DNA of 64,000 nucleotides, taken from NCBI GenBank assembly GCA_964017195.1, contig OZ024897.1, forward strand, positions 35,851,036 through 35,915,035, written 5' to 3'. Positions 1-11,059 of the stretch are shown one piece after another; positions within the stretch are counted from its first letter, which is position 1, and each line of letters begins with the position of its first letter. A program made the position numbers and the translations under genes. This stretch comes from Siderastrea radians (taxonomy: Eukaryota; Cnidaria; Anthozoa; Scleractinia; Rhizangiidae). A model generated the notes under the pieces. That model saw only the letters and a list, made by a program, of their open reading frames with translations, searched no databases and was not told the origin of the DNA.

Positions 1-1
1 A

Positions 2-1789
2 TGCAATGAATGGGTCAGGACCAAGTTTAGCACGAGCCAGAAGGAGACCAGAAACAAGCTGAAGGCAAACAAAGCTGAGGTGAGACGGAGAGACAGCAGC
101 AGTTCAGAGAGTGACTGCATCGGGTTGATGGTGAACCACATGATGTCGGCAAGTTCTAGCAGCCGAACGAAAGATTGGATTGTGGACTCAGGAGCAACTT
201 GTCACGTGTGTAATGATGATAAGCTGTTTGTTAAACTCCGTAGCCTGAAGCAGCCACTGGAGGTCACGCTTGGGGATGGATGCACAGTGGAAGCGATGGG
301 GCAAGGAACTGTTGTGTTAGAGATGGCATCGACAAGTGGTAAAATGAGTAGATGCAAATTACATGAGGTTCTGTACGTGCCTGATCTGTCGTACAACTTG
401 CTCAGCGTGTCAAAAGCAGTGGAAGCTGGTAAGGTAGTTGAGTTCAGTGAGATGAGTTGTCAAATTTTGGATGCAAACCGGAAACCAATCACTGTTGCCA
501 TGAGGGTAGGGAATCTGTACTACCTGAACTGTCTGACTGATCGTCAACAAGCCCATGCAGCTGACAACCAAAGCCAACAGACAAAGGAAGATGTGTGGCA
601 TCGGCGTTATGGTCATCTTGGAGTACAAAACCTGCAAAAGTTGGCTAAGGAGGAGCTGGTAGATGGTTTTGATTACAATTCACTGCAAGCCATTAACTTC
701 TGTGAGCCATGCCTGGAGGGAAAGCAGCACAGAAGAAAATTTCCCACCGGCGGAGGCAGGTGGTCAGATGAGCCACTGGGCTTGGTACACAGTGATCTAT
801 GCGGAAAGATGAATGCAAAGTCCCTGAGTGGAGGTGAATATTTTCTGACATTCATCGATGACAAGACTCACTATGTCTGGTTTTACATCTTGAAGCACAA
901 GGACGAGGTTTTCCCGCGTTTTCTTGAGTGGAAAGCTCTGGTGGAAAGGTCTATGAATCAGAAGTTAAAGGTTCTACGCACTGACAATGGTGGTGAATAT
1001 GTATCTGCAGAGTTTCAAAGCTACTTGAAGAAGGAAGGAGTTTGTCATGAACTGACCGTACCGAAGACTCCTGAGCAGAATGGTGTCGCTGAAAGGATGA
1101 ACCGAACACTAGTTGAAAGTGTTCGAGCTATGTTGGCTGATGCGAGGCTGCCACACCGGATCTGGGCAGAAGCATTGTCCACGGCTGTTTACCTTCGAAA
1201 CCGAAGTACGACAAAGGCAGTTACAGGAATGACCCCATTTGAAGCTTGGACAGGAGAGAAACCAAATGTAGAGCACCTGAGAGTTTCTGGATGTGCGGCA
1301 TATGCCCATGTAGCCAAAGACGAGCGGAACAAACTTGACAGGAAATCCAGGAAGTGCGTTCTTCTGGGCTATGGCACTGGGACAAAGGGATACCGGTTTT
1401 ATGACCTAGAGCATGCTAAAGTCTTCTACCGTCGGGATGTAGTATTCAGTGAATCCAGTTGTGGAATTGAGGTGCCAAGCGAAGAAGAAAAGAAGAACGA
1501 GACACTGTATGTGGAATTTGATAGTCTTCCTGATCAAAAGCCTGACGATCAACCAGCTGCCAATGAGACAACAGAGCCTGTACTGTCAAGACCAGAAAGG
1601 GAGAAAAGGCCACCTGACTACTATGGAGAATGGGCAACTATCACAAGCACTGACTTAATTGAGGCAAAGACTGTCAAAGAAGCACTAGCCAGTCCAGACA
1701 AAGCTAAGTGGATGACTGCGATGGACACGGAACTGGAATCCCTTGGTATAAATGATGTCTGGGACTTGGTGGAACTGCCAAAGGACTGA
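2..1789 (+). pseudogene. Ty1/Copia retrotransposon polyprotein, 5' part (protease, integrase), decayed
   Basis: The frame is open from the window edge, so the gag end lies outside. Counting from the GTG at 80, an aspartic protease motif DSGA begins at residue 36. A GAG-pre-integrase segment with H and C pairs follows (HRRYGHLG ... CEPCLEGK). The integrase core has D in HSDLCG (about 239), D in RTDNGGEY (about 302) and E in NGVAERMNRTL (about 338), a DD35E spacing. Copia-type integrase inserts retroelement cDNA. The frame reaches the start of reverse transcriptase (WMTAMDTELESL) and stops at TGA 1787-1789, where an intact element would continue. The GTG at 80 is not a real start. Confidence 0.93.
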
Positions 1790-3098
1790 AAAGCAGTTGG
1801 GAGCAAGTGGGTGTTTTAGCTCAAGATGAACGCTGATGGATCAGTTGAACGGTACAAAGCTCGGCTTGTAGCACAGGGTTTCACTCAGCAGTTCGGAGTT
1901 GATTACGATGAGACATTTTGTCCGGTTGTCTGTTTTGAATCAGTTTGAACTGTCATTGCATTAGCTGTGCAGAATGGCCTGAAATTGCATCAGATGGATG
2001 TTGTCATCAAGATGCTGGAATACCGTGCTGGACAAAAAGTTAAAGAAAATGGGTTTTGTGCAGACAGACAGCGACCCATGCATTTATGTGGCTACAGAAG
2101 GAGAGATGTTCGTAATTGCAGTCCATGTTGACGACATTGTGTTGGCCACTAAGAGTGACGAGCGGATGGCGGAAATCAAGAAAGGTCTCGCTGAGGGGTT
2201 CGAAGTCAAGGACATGGGGGAGCTGCACCATTTCCTGGGTGTCAAGGTGATTCAGAATCCACAAACTGGAGAAGTTTGGATCGGTCAAGAAGCTTATGCC
2301 CAAAGAATCCTACAGAAATTTGGAAGAGAGAATGCCAAGCCAATTAACACACCAGTAGATGCCAGCTCAAAACTCGTTAAGACGACCGAGGACTGTGAGG
2401 GTGTGGATCAAGCCCAGTTTCAATCGGCAGTTGGAAGTCTGCTGTACCCGTCAATAATGACAAGACCAGATATTACGTATGCTGTTAGCAATGTGGCCAA
2501 GTTTTGTGTCAACCCTTCCAAACAACACTGGATTGCTGTTAAACGGATTAGGCACTACTTGAAGGGCACGTTGTCCCTGGGTCTCCTTTACAGGAAAGAT
2601 GGATCAAGTGACTGTATTGGATACTCTGATGCTGACTGGGCTGAAGACACAGATGATCGCAAATCGACGTCAGGGTACATGTTCCAGATGAGTGGTGCAG
2701 TAATCAGCTGGAGAAGCAAGAAGCAGACATGTGTGGCACTTTCGACCGCGGAAGCTGTGTACATGGCATTGGCAAGTGCAGCACAGGAAGCTATTTGGAT
2801 GTGACAGTTGTTGACAGATCTAAGGAATCCTCCGAGAGAACCAACCAGGATTTTTGAAGACAACCAATCAGCCATTTGTCTGGCCAAGAATCCACAGTTT
2901 CACGGGCAAGCCAAACACATTGGGATCAAGTATCACTTCATTCAAGAACAAGTGGAGAAAGGGACTGTGGAACTGCAGTACTGTCCTACAGAGGAAATGG
3001 TTGCTGACATGCTTACCAAAGGATTGAACCGGGAACGGTTCATAAAGCTACGGCTGATGTCTGGAGTGACAGACATGCCTCATTCCGCTTGCGACTGA
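1790..3098 (+). pseudogene. Ty1/Copia reverse transcriptase and RNase H, decayed
   Basis: This continues the same element. After the stop at 1787 the RT reads on ([15 protein letters not shown]) with further in-frame stops near 1818 and 1946. At about 2000 the HQMDV motif joins directly to RCWNTVLDKKL, so roughly 40-45 residues of the RT palm are missing and the frame changes. From 1998 the frame carries HVDDIVLA (catalytic YVDD-type box), FLGVKV and the RNase H motif YSDADWAEDTDDRKSTSGY. A further stop at 2802-2804 splits off the RNase H end (EDNQSAICLAKNP ... HIGIKYHFI ... MLTKGL). Several independent lesions make the copy inactive. Confidence 0.92.
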
Positions 3099-3290
3099 GA
3101 AGGAGTCTTGAAAAACAGTGATTCGTTTATAAACAGCACTCTTGCGAAAATATGCAGACATTTACATTTAAACACTATTAAGAGGCGAAACATTTTACCT
3201 ACATGCTGACTTTTATTTAGTTTTAGAACCATTTTGCATTCAAGAACTATCTAGAACAATCTAGAAGTTTTACTGCACCGGTGCAAACAG
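3098..3290 (+). mobile_element. Polypurine tract and probable start of Copia 3' LTR
   Basis: Directly after the polyprotein stop comes AGAAGGAG, a plausible polypurine tract, then TCTTGAAAAACAGTG, which looks like a mutated LTR start (TGTTG type). The 5' LTR is outside the window, so the end of the 3' LTR cannot be fixed by pairing. The 3290 limit is only where the next low-complexity DNA starts. Confidence 0.4.
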
Positions 3291-3351
3291 TTTTTTGTAG
3301 TTTTTTTACTTGCGTCAGCTTTTGTGCTCGTCAGTTTTTGTGCTTGCGTCA

Positions 3352-3490
3352 GTGGGTGGGTGCGTGGGTGGGTGGGTGCGTGGGTGCATGGGTGGGTGGG
3401 TGCGTGGGTGGGTGGGTGAGTGAGTGAGTGGGTGAGTGAGTGCGTGGGTGGGTGGGTGGGTGGGCGGGTGAGTGAGTGAGTGAGTGAGTG
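3352..3490 (+). repeat. TGGG/TGAG tetranucleotide-type satellite
   Basis: About 140 bases of GTGGGTGGGTGC and GTGAGTGA units on the + strand. Short direct copies of a CTTGCGTCAG-type phrase precede it. Open frames across it are simple Pro/Thr/His/Ser repeats and not genes. Confidence 0.9.
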
Positions 3491-3621
3491 ACGAAAGTGG
3501 AAAAAGAACAAAGAAAAAACCTAAATAGGAATTAATTGGCCATGCAAATTTCATCGTCAGAGTTTAATGGCATAGAAGGCTGCTTTCTCTCACTTCAACT
3601 TCCTTAAACAATTTTCCCAAT

Positions 3622-3703
3622 TACCGTATTTACCCGCGTATAGGCCACACTTTTTTCAAGGAAAAAAACGTTCGAAATTTGGGGTGCGGCTTAGACGCGG
3701 GTA
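3622..3703 (+). mobile_element. Short inverted-repeat element (CCGCGTATA type)
   Basis: TACCCGCGTATAGGCCACAC at 3631 pairs imperfectly with GTGCGGCTTAGACGCGGGTA ending near 3703. The result is a foldback of about 80 bases, consistent with a MITE remnant. No target duplication could be assigned. Confidence 0.5.
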
Positions 3704-5045
3704 CAAGAGTTTTGAGCTCATTAATACGCAAAACTTCCCGACACACACAGAGTAAACAAAGTTCCTGAATGCTTAACAGTTTGATTGAATTTATCGTATG
3801 AGGTCAAGTTAATCCATGTCTTCGAAGAATTTTGCCTCTCTCCGCTGCAATGAGTGTATCTAGTTTCCGAATATGTTTGTTATTGAATGAAGTCCAAAGA
3901 AGTTTGCATGTGAAGCCGCGAAGACCTTTCGATGCCGTTCACCTGAAACCGCGTTTGTTTATTTGCCGAGCTACACGAAAAATACACAGAACCCGTCATA
4001 AAAAGAAAAAGTCATAAATGAAACTGACATAAAATATCAGTTTCGAAGTTTAATGCACATTGTCATGTCTTCAGCAATAAATAAGAGGTGATTTATTTTT
4101 ACCCTAGGCACGTTAAGCATATGTCGAAAGCGAAATTGGAAACCTTTTAATACACAATGTCAACTCTCACTCTTGACAGACGTTTTGCCTTCCTGTTTCA
4201 CCTGTAAATGTGTAAATTCTTAAACAATCGGAAATTTAGCATCCCTTATACAAAAGCTTCTCATTACGCTGAGCCCGTGAAATGCCTGTTTTACGCAACA
4301 ACAGGGAAAAGCTTGACTTTCGAGCGACTTTACGTTAGAGCATTTTGTCAAATAGCCAGCCGTTTTGAGAATTATCGCAACAATTTCCGTAACATTAAAA
4401 ACTTAAAGTGGATAATTTACCCTATGGGGAAAGGAGCAGCGAATTCTAAACGCATGTGTATCATTTGTCATTATTTGATCGCACAAAACGGCGACGCCTG
4501 CACCTCATTTCTCGACACACTTGTTGGATCTGTAAACAATAACGCTCGCGCGCGATCAAGTTCGGTCCGTTTGTCCGATTCATTTCTCGCTAGATCACTC
4601 AAGCGACAAGCTCATTAGTTTCTCGACTCGAAACTCGAATATTCCACTTTAACAGTTTTTAAAAATTTTTATTGCGCTCTGAGTCAGGAAATATTTTATT
4701 TTTTAAAACTTGATAACACTTATGTCAAGGCTACAACATCTCACCAATGAGAACAGTACATCACAGCATTGCCAGGGTTAAGGATTTGATTATGAAAGCA
4801 GTCGTTATTTTTTCTACTTTAGGATTGTGCCTTCTGACTTGTGGCTTTATTGCCCAGATCACACTGTTCCTAGTTTTCTATATGCACAACCACCCTCAAA
4901 GAAAAATAACAGCAGCCTACAGTCTATCGTTTTCCACACTGATTTTCATATTCAGTTTTAGCTTTCATTATTTTTTTTTTGTTAGCACATTTGCACATAC
5001 AAATGCAGTTACAGTTTGTTTTGCACTGCATACTATAACTTGCAG
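3704..5045. other. Intergenic stretch, no supported gene
   Basis: It holds three unrecognised open frames (3832-4017, 4208-4618 and 4747-5157 on +). None has a recognisable domain. The last contains hydrophobic runs rich in F and overlaps the candidate exon at 5046 in another frame. The DNA is AT-rich with no clear tandem or inverted repeat. Confidence 0.5.
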
Positions 5046-5249
5046 AATGTCTTTACCAGGCATGCATTGCTGGAAAGCCCAGAAAACTTTTTGGCACCTA
5101 AAAGCTATTTGTACAAACATGAACCAATCATTCTTCAGGCTGTCATTCACCCGCTAGCAGAGCCTTTCTTAAACTCCGCAAGAGAAAAAAGACTCTGGAG
5201 AAATAGATTGAAGTCTTTTAAGTCGCCACAGCCCCAACTTATGGGCTAG
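5046..5249 (+). CDS. Candidate terminal coding exon of an unknown gene
   Basis: A pyrimidine-containing acceptor (CTATAACTTGCAG) is followed by 67 codons in phase 0, ending at TAG 5247-5249. The peptide begins NVFTRHALLESPENFLAPK and ends FKSPQPQLMG, with ordinary amino-acid composition. A canonical AATAAA at 5437-5442 lies about 190 bases downstream. No family is recognised and no upstream exon was identified. The acceptor, the frame and the poly(A) signal are visible; that it is a gene is inference. Confidence 0.4.
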   Translation, partial: NVFTRHALLESPENFLAPKSYLYKHEPIILQAVIHPLAEPFLNSAREKRLWRNRLKSFKSPQPQLMG

Positions 5250-5436
5250 TCAATATGGTTTTTCTATCATCAAACCGTTTTTTTCCCTGCACGCATTAAT
5301 TTTGCTGATAAACCCAAGGTCAAACCTGAGCCCGCTGTACCGAAGCAAAATGGCATCTAAGTGTATGAATTTGAGTACTGAGTTCAAACTTGCCCTAGGC
5401 TTGAAATTGTATCCAAGCAACAATAACTGTATCCTC

Positions 5437-5442
5437 AATAAA
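5437..5442 (+). terminator. AATAAA poly(A) signal
   Basis: A canonical hexamer inside CTCAATAAAGACTTG, placed suitably for the candidate terminal exon ending at 5249. Confidence 0.4.
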
Positions 5443-5538
5443 GACTTGACTCGATTTTTGCTAGCAGGGTGACTGTCACTTTAACTGTGTTTAAGAACAG
5501 GAAATTTTAGCTTATAACAAAGTTTCATGCTTAAAACT

Positions 5539-5860
5539 GCCCGTGCAAAAAAGCGTCCTGCTTGGGCCGGCCCGGGCTGGCCTGGGCCGTCCCAATTGGG
5601 CCGGCCCAGACCGGCCCAAAATTAGCATTTTTCAAAAATGCTAATGCCGAAAAATGCTAATGAGAAGCCGGCCCTGGCCGGCCCGGGCCAGGACATATGA
5701 CAGGGACTGGCCCACCCTGGACCAGGACAGCCCAGGCCGGCCTCAGCCGGCCCAAATGGAAAAATATTTTCTGCTTTTCAGGCCAGCCTGGGCCAGTCAA
5801 CCCCACGCCATTTTTTTGTTGTTGTTTTGGACCTGACCAGTCCTAAGCTAGTCAGGGCAG
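5539..5860 (+). repeat. GGCC-rich dispersed repeat, copy 1 (+)
   Basis: It starts with CCCGTGCAAAAAAGCGTCCTG and continues with degenerate GGCCGGCCC / GGCCTGGGC units. A short AT-rich insert contains AATGCTAAT repeats near 5625-5665. The same flank and body occur in the opposite orientation at 11060-11384, which marks a dispersed family and not local slippage. Confidence 0.8.
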
Positions 5861-6376
5861 CCATTAACTGAAAAAAGTGGCTACATTTTTACAGTTATTT
5901 GTTTAATTTGCTTTCAATAAAGGAAAATGTGCTTTCCTCCAATCTAAAGAAACTTGACCCCTGAACAAGAAATTAAACACAGAGACCTGCACTCATTCGT
6001 GACTAGTTTATTTATAAATTACCCTTAATTTACAAGAATTAGATCAGATCTTAAAATTTAAGTATAAAACAAGGCTTACCGTTGTTTTATACACATGTAT
6101 AACATTTTGAAATCTGATGACATTACCAACCGAAAGCACTGTTTAAAAAACAAACTGAAATACCAGTCAATTTGATTTTACAATGCTCCCGGGCGAAAGT
6201 GCTTTAAGAAATTGTTTACTGCAAGTCCACACTCCTGATCTGTCTTCAAATCTTCAGGAAGCAGAAATCTTTCCTTAAGAAGTTCTGTAAATAAAAAATT
6301 TAAAAAAAAGGTCTGTTACATCATGTCATGGTTCGTTAGGTAGCACACCATCTCAAATTTCAGGAAAGTCCTTGTA
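5861..6376. other. AT-rich intergenic DNA
   Basis: No gene or clear repeat is seen. Its last part (about 6345-6376) is weakly similar, in inverse, to 8420-8450 and may belong to the inverted arm described at 6540-8417. Confidence 0.5.
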
Positions 6377-6529
6377 TAGACTGCGATTAGTCTCTAATTT
6401 TGGCAGTGGCGATTGTGTGGCGGGCGAAATACAAACGCGCGCACGGGTCTCCTCGAAATTTCGTGCACGCGCGTGTATTTCGCCTGCCCCACAAATCGCC
6501 ATCGCCAAAATTAGACTACTCGCAGTCTA
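6377..6529. mobile_element. Hairpin MITE with 9-bp target duplication (Mutator-like)
   Basis: The ends TAGACTGCGATTAGTCT and AGACTACTCGCAGTCTA are long inverted repeats covering nearly the whole 153 bases (arms share TGGCGAT...GGCGAAATACA). The direct repeat GTCCTTGTA flanks it at 6368-6376 and 6530-6538. A 9-bp duplication with long inverted arms is typical of Mutator-like MITEs. There is no coding capacity. Confidence 0.82.
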
Positions 6530-6539
6530 GTCCTTGTAT

Positions 6540-8417
6540 TACACTCAAACTAAGAAAACCGTGAACACTGAAAATATTTCTGGCATGTTCATTGTATTAA
6601 TACTGTTTTGACCAACCACATGTGAGACCTTGCAACCACAGAAAACGAATGGGTTTCTCAGTCGCAGAATCAAGTTGGTTCTCAATCTGTTTCAAAAAAC
6701 CTCAAGATTTAAAGAGCCAGTGTCACCCAAAGTGCTTTGTGCGCCGAGGTACATTTTTCATATATGAAAAATACGCCATTTTCTTGATTGTCGTGAAGTC
6801 TGATTTGTATCTTCTTCCATCGCTGCTGTTAGCAATCCGAAAGCACTAGTGTGAATTTTGAGTTCACATTTAAGTGTCGCCGTATCGATTTCATTGTATA
6901 TTTCCGAATTCTGAAGTGTTTTCGCGGTGGAGAAGGAGATCTTTAAATTGAATGCCTCGTAGGGTTCAGGAAAGTTAAGGCGAAGGCCGAGTCTTCCGGG
7001 CTCTGCCAAAGTTGTACGGCCGAAGGAGTCCGTGTATCAGTAGCAGAGGGAAAGAAAAACATCTACGGGTTTCAGCAATAGTACTGACACTGTGCTTGTC
7101 GAAATAGCGCTACATTCGTTGCCAAATGAAAACAGAAGGAACGTCGATTTACCACAAAATAACAGTAGCTATGGGCTTGCTCCAAAATAATGCTTATGGT
7201 AATGTGCTCACTGTCTGTTTATGTTTTATTTTTACAAAAAGTGTAAGTGGCTATTCTGGTTTTGGGTCCATCGACATCGGTCGATGCGATCGATCGCGCA
7301 ATCAATCTATGGGACTGTAATAGATCCATGTATACGCATTGAATGCAAAGTCATATCTTGAGTAGTTTTCTCCAATGACATCTAGCGATGAAGACGTCAA
7401 TATTCTTGCTACTTGTTTTTGTCTTGTTATTTTTATATCGAGAGGAAGTGGCTACTCTGGTTTTACATCGATCGAGATCGATCGATTGATCAATCAATCG
7501 GTTGTTATGAAAGCTCCACGCGTTGACTACAAAGTCAGATCTAGAGTTGTTTTCTCCGGTAACATCTAGCGATGAAGATATTACTATTTTAAGAGGCTAC
7601 TACTGTAAATATCAGCTTGCTGAAAGGCCAGTGCGGCAAGGTATAATTTGTGAAACGTCCGGCAAACGCGCCAGCCAAACTTCAAACAAAAACACAACCG
7701 CGCAAAGCACTTTGGGTGACACTGGCTCTTTAACCTTCATCTTATCTTATAGGAATTGAAAGTGCTACTGCTTTCTATCTGAGAACCATGTGCACTACGC
7801 AAGCAAAAATAAGTTTGAGCGCTTTTGGATCTAATAAATTTTTGGACAAGCTGATGCAACAATAAGTGTTTTCTGACATTTCAAATAAAAGCAACTCAAG
7901 CTGCACTTATTTCACTGTGATATAAAGATGCAATGTTCTTCCTCAAAATTCACCCAAAGCTGCTGTTAATTCTGATAGCAGAGCTGACTCAATTTACTTA
8001 GGCCAAAACATCCATGCGTTCAAGACGGGCTTGCAACATACAATGTCTAGTTGCAAATTTTAAAAATGACAGTTTCAAATTTAACAATGGTACTGAGTGA
8101 GCAGGCTGTTAAAAATTAACAAACACCGGTTTCAACAATCTGTGGCTGTTGCTACAATGCAACGGCAACCACTGAGCAAAAGTTTTCGCTTGCGTAGTGC
8201 ATGTGACTCTCAGATAGAGAATAACAATCTAAATTCCTGTAAGTGAAGATGAAGGTTTAATCTTGAGGTTTTACGAAACAAAGTGAGAACCAAATCCGTT
8301 CTGTGACTAACAAACCCATTTGTTTTGTGGTTTCAAGGTCTTGCACGTGATTGGTCAAAACACAATGGACATTCTGAGAAATATTTTCAGTGTTCATGGT
8401 TTCTAAGTTTGAGTGTA
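6540..8417. repeat. Large imperfect inverted repeat with nested insertions
   Basis: The left arm (6540-6712 continuing at 7734-7808) matches the reverse complement of 8183-8417. Shared phrases include ACACTCAAACT, AACACTGAAAATATTTCT, GAAACCCATT, CCTCAAGAT, CTATCTGAGA and TGCACTACGCAAGC. The left arm is interrupted by a 1-kb element and is preceded by a MITE; the right arm has neither. Identity is roughly 75-80 percent by eye. The origin may be an old DNA transposon or an inverted duplication. Confidence 0.75.
6713..7729. mobile_element. 1,017-bp DNA transposon with TTAA target duplication
   Basis: The termini AGAGCCAGTGTCACCC and GGGTGACACTGGCTCT are near-perfect inverted repeats of about 33 bases, flanked by TTAA at 6709-6712 and 7730-7733. 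TTAA targets are used by piggyBac and Kolobok transposases; the ends alone do not decide which. The interior has a degenerate direct repeat: GTGGCTA(T/C)TCTGGTTTT at 7247 and 7448, and CTAGCGATGAAG at 7382 and 7566. There is no transposase, so the element is non-autonomous. Confidence 0.85.
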
Positions 8418-8622
8418 GAACTAAAAAGACTGACTTGAAATTATTATTACAACTATCATCACAGGAACTTTTTAAACTTTAGTGTAAAACCAATGGTGTG
8501 TAACATGGACTGATTTACAACCTGCTCAATGGGCATTTCATCTGAGAACATTAATATTGTGCTAAAGTAAAGAGCCATTTAGGTCTTGATAAGAAACAAC
8601 AAAGGAATCCAACCCTTTTCAG

Positions 8623-8708
8623 CAACAAATCCAGTTTTGTCTTCTTCTTCTTCTGATAGTTCACTCGTTGAATGTGGAAATCAAGCAAATTTGTATTTGA
8701 CTATTCCA
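8623..8708 (+). CDS. Weak candidate internal exon
   Basis: An acceptor (CCCTTTTCAG) and a near-consensus donor (CCA/GTAAGT) bracket 86 bases, open in one frame (Ser-rich, VLSSSSSDSSLVECGN). No neighbouring exon or family is recognised. Chance splice-like signals are common in such AT-rich DNA. Confidence 0.22.
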
Positions 8709-9155
8709 GTAAGTTCCGATCAAGAATTTACTCATTTGCACGAACGCTTTCAGCTAAATTGTCACTTTACATTCAAGCTTATTAAAGTCTTACACAGTAT
8801 TTTGTTTTGAAAGGACGTTTCAAGACAACATTGCTTCATTTTAATGCATGACAATTGAGAAATCTAACCATTCGCTTGGGCGATTGAAGTGAGAAATATC
8901 TGCGAGCTTCGAATTCTACGCCAAAATATGAACATTTTCCCACTCTTACCTCTTTCAGACAGCCTGGGTCATTGCTTCTTCTTCAGCCACTCGAAATTGT
9001 TCCATAACCGAAGCGTTTCAGAGAAAAAACGTAGAATTAAGCAGTAAAATGCAGTTCTACTCTAAACAGACTCGATCTATTCAAAACCACGCGCCCAAAC
9101 TCAAACTTCGCACTTTTCCATTCTTTCAAAGACACACGTGATGGCGAACTACAAA

Positions 9156-9166
9156 TGCGCATGCGT
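9156..9166 (+). promoter_or_regulatory. NRF1-like palindrome
   Basis: TGCGCATGCGT matches the animal NRF1 core-promoter palindrome, 48 bases before a strong-context ATG at 9214. A CACGTG E-box lies at about 9136. Similar GCGCATGC phrases elsewhere in the window lower its specificity. Confidence 0.35.
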
Positions 9167-9213
9167 GTGTGATCTCACGGCCTCCCTGGGAACTAGCATG
9201 CTCAAAATCAAAC

Positions 9214-9408
9214 ATGGCGGACGAACTAGTGCTGTTCAACGTTCAGCACGAAGAACAAGGGGTCGTTGCACAAAAGATATGCGACATTCTAACATTTACA
9301 AGAGCTAAGCGACAAGGAGAAACTTGTATTTGTTATTCCATGCGAAAAGTTATCCATTTACAAGTCTTTTATGGGGGGAAACAGATAGGAAAGCAACGAA
9401 CACTATAG
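9214..9408 (+). CDS. Candidate first exon or small protein, unknown
   Basis: The ATG at 9214 sits in a good context (AACATGG) and opens 64 codons starting MADELVLFNVQHEEQGVVAQ, ending at a stop at 9406-9408. The early residues look protein-like (charged, ICDILTFTRAKRQGE). The later part is less convincing, so a donor such as CTT/GTATTTG near 9330 could end a first exon. The NRF1-like palindrome upstream fits a promoter. No family is recognised. Confidence 0.33.
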   Translation: MADELVLFNVQHEEQGVVAQKICDILTFTRAKRQGETCICYSMRKVIHLQVFYGGKQIGKQRTL

Positions 9409-10239
9409 CGGACATTGAAACACGTGTTGTCACTACTGAAGAAAATTCACTTAGCAGAAGCAAGTCCTTTTAGCATGAAGGACTGAACAAAGAGAGTTTT
9501 AAAAAGGAGAACAGTGATAACAGGACCAAGTATCTCACAGTGGAACTCATTTGTAAAGAGGACAAAAGTTCAGTCTTAAATGACACTCAACTGAATACGT
9601 TGAACAAATATTAAAGGAACAATGTTACGGCGTTTTCATTCATTTTTCTGATCTAACAAAAATATTTTCTCATTAACGGAAACCTCAAAATAATAGTTTC
9701 CTAAGTTAGAAAAACACTAAAGCAGTAATAATTAACCAAAACTAAACAAGGATGGTTACGACTGAGGGAGATTAAGACTGATTACGAATGACAAACTTGA
9801 AAAAACTTGCCAGCTTTTTCAAGTTGCATTATCCGTGACGTAGCTCCTTTAAGGTGAGCTCAGCAGAACAACAGTACACTTTGCCAATGATAAGTTTACT
9901 TTTGATGACTTTTTAAGCTAACTAAGCTTCAATGGATGAGATTGTATTAATGGTAAAAGATAATAAATTTTTCTGTCACAAAAGTGATTGTTCCTTAATT
10001 TGAAAACCTTTTTTAAGTTCTCAATATTCCACTCCCTTTCAAACAGCAAATGCTGGCCTGCGGCATGTAAAGCGTACAGCCACCCAAGTGCAGGCTGCTA
10101 TGAACAAGCTGGGGAACACTTCAATTGTTTGATGTTTAAGTCAAGCTTCAGATCACCAACAATTTTTGTTAGCTGGGAAACCCTTCTGTTATGTAATCTT
10201 TGCTTGTTACAGAATGATTTCTTCTGATCAAACTGAAAT
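9409..10239. other. Intergenic, nothing recognised
   Basis: AT-rich DNA with short open frames only, and no tandem or inverted structure apart from the target-site copy just before 10240. Confidence 0.5.
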
Positions 10240-10391
10240 AGGCCTGTGAACAGGCTCTCTGGTCGGGGAAAGAGCGAAGAAAACAAAGGGCAAGAACAAA
10301 CAGAGAGACGGCGAGGGGTCTATGCTCCACTTGCTCCGCTTGCTGATTTATGTTTGCGCTTTTCCCCACTGCAGAGCCTGTTCACAGGCTA
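10240..10391. mobile_element. MITE with AGCCTGTGAACAGGCT ends and 9-bp target duplication
   Basis: The left end (A)GGCCTGTGAACAGGCTCT and the right end AGAGCCTGTTCACAGGCTA are inverted, with similarity continuing inward (GGGGAAA...GCG). Flanks AACTGAAAT (10231-10239) and AGCTGAAAT (10392-10400) match at 8 of 9 positions. Length is 152 bases with no ORF. Each terminus is itself a small palindrome. Confidence 0.78.
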
Positions 10392-11059
10392 AGCTGAAAT
10401 TCACACAACAAGAGGCATACTTGCCACTGCATGACATGGTTTTAAAACCAGACAAACCGCTATACACATAAAGCTCTCAGTAGCTTGGGAAATTTATCAT
10501 GGGACATTCACCTGTACCAATAATCCTTTGGTGGAGAGAGGGTTCAGAATGCAGAATGTATTATTTACATATTTGAATATATTATTTAACAGACGATAAT
10601 TTTGCATGTTGTAAGTATTTCGGCAAGTATTTAGGCCATGGGGCCTCTCTACATTATGTAGGGTTAAGCACTCATTCCTGAGACAATTGGTTTTCAGTTA
10701 TTGTTTCACAGTCACTTGACAGTTACAAGACTTGATGACTTTTAAGGATTCTCTGGTCTGCAAAAAATCCTGCCAAGAAGTCTTGACTTTTGAATGTAAC
10801 TCTTAAATGGACTGCCAACTATCTGCTCAAGTTGGAACATTAGATCTATATGAATTGATTATATAACTGGATGAGTCCAATTGAACTTCTTAAATTATTG
10901 CCTGAGACTCAGTGTTAAAACTAAAAATCATTTATATTAATTCACTGTTTATCCAGTGTTCTAATCCTGGCTACACTGCAGTAATTCCGAAAACTGTTAG
11001 CTGACCATATCTGACCTGACCTGACTTGTAACAGAAATGAACCAGGTCATCTACCCAAG
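10392..11059. other. AT-rich intergenic DNA
   Basis: No gene, repeat or RNA signal seen. Confidence 0.5.

Noticed and set aside
80..82. GTG as start of the Copia protein
   Set aside because: The frame is open to the window edge and the protein belongs to a longer gag-pol; GTG starts are not expected in nuclear animal genes.
3251..3554. Pro/Thr/Ser/His repeat proteins on the minus strand
   Set aside because: They are translations of the TGGG/TGAG satellite in different frames.
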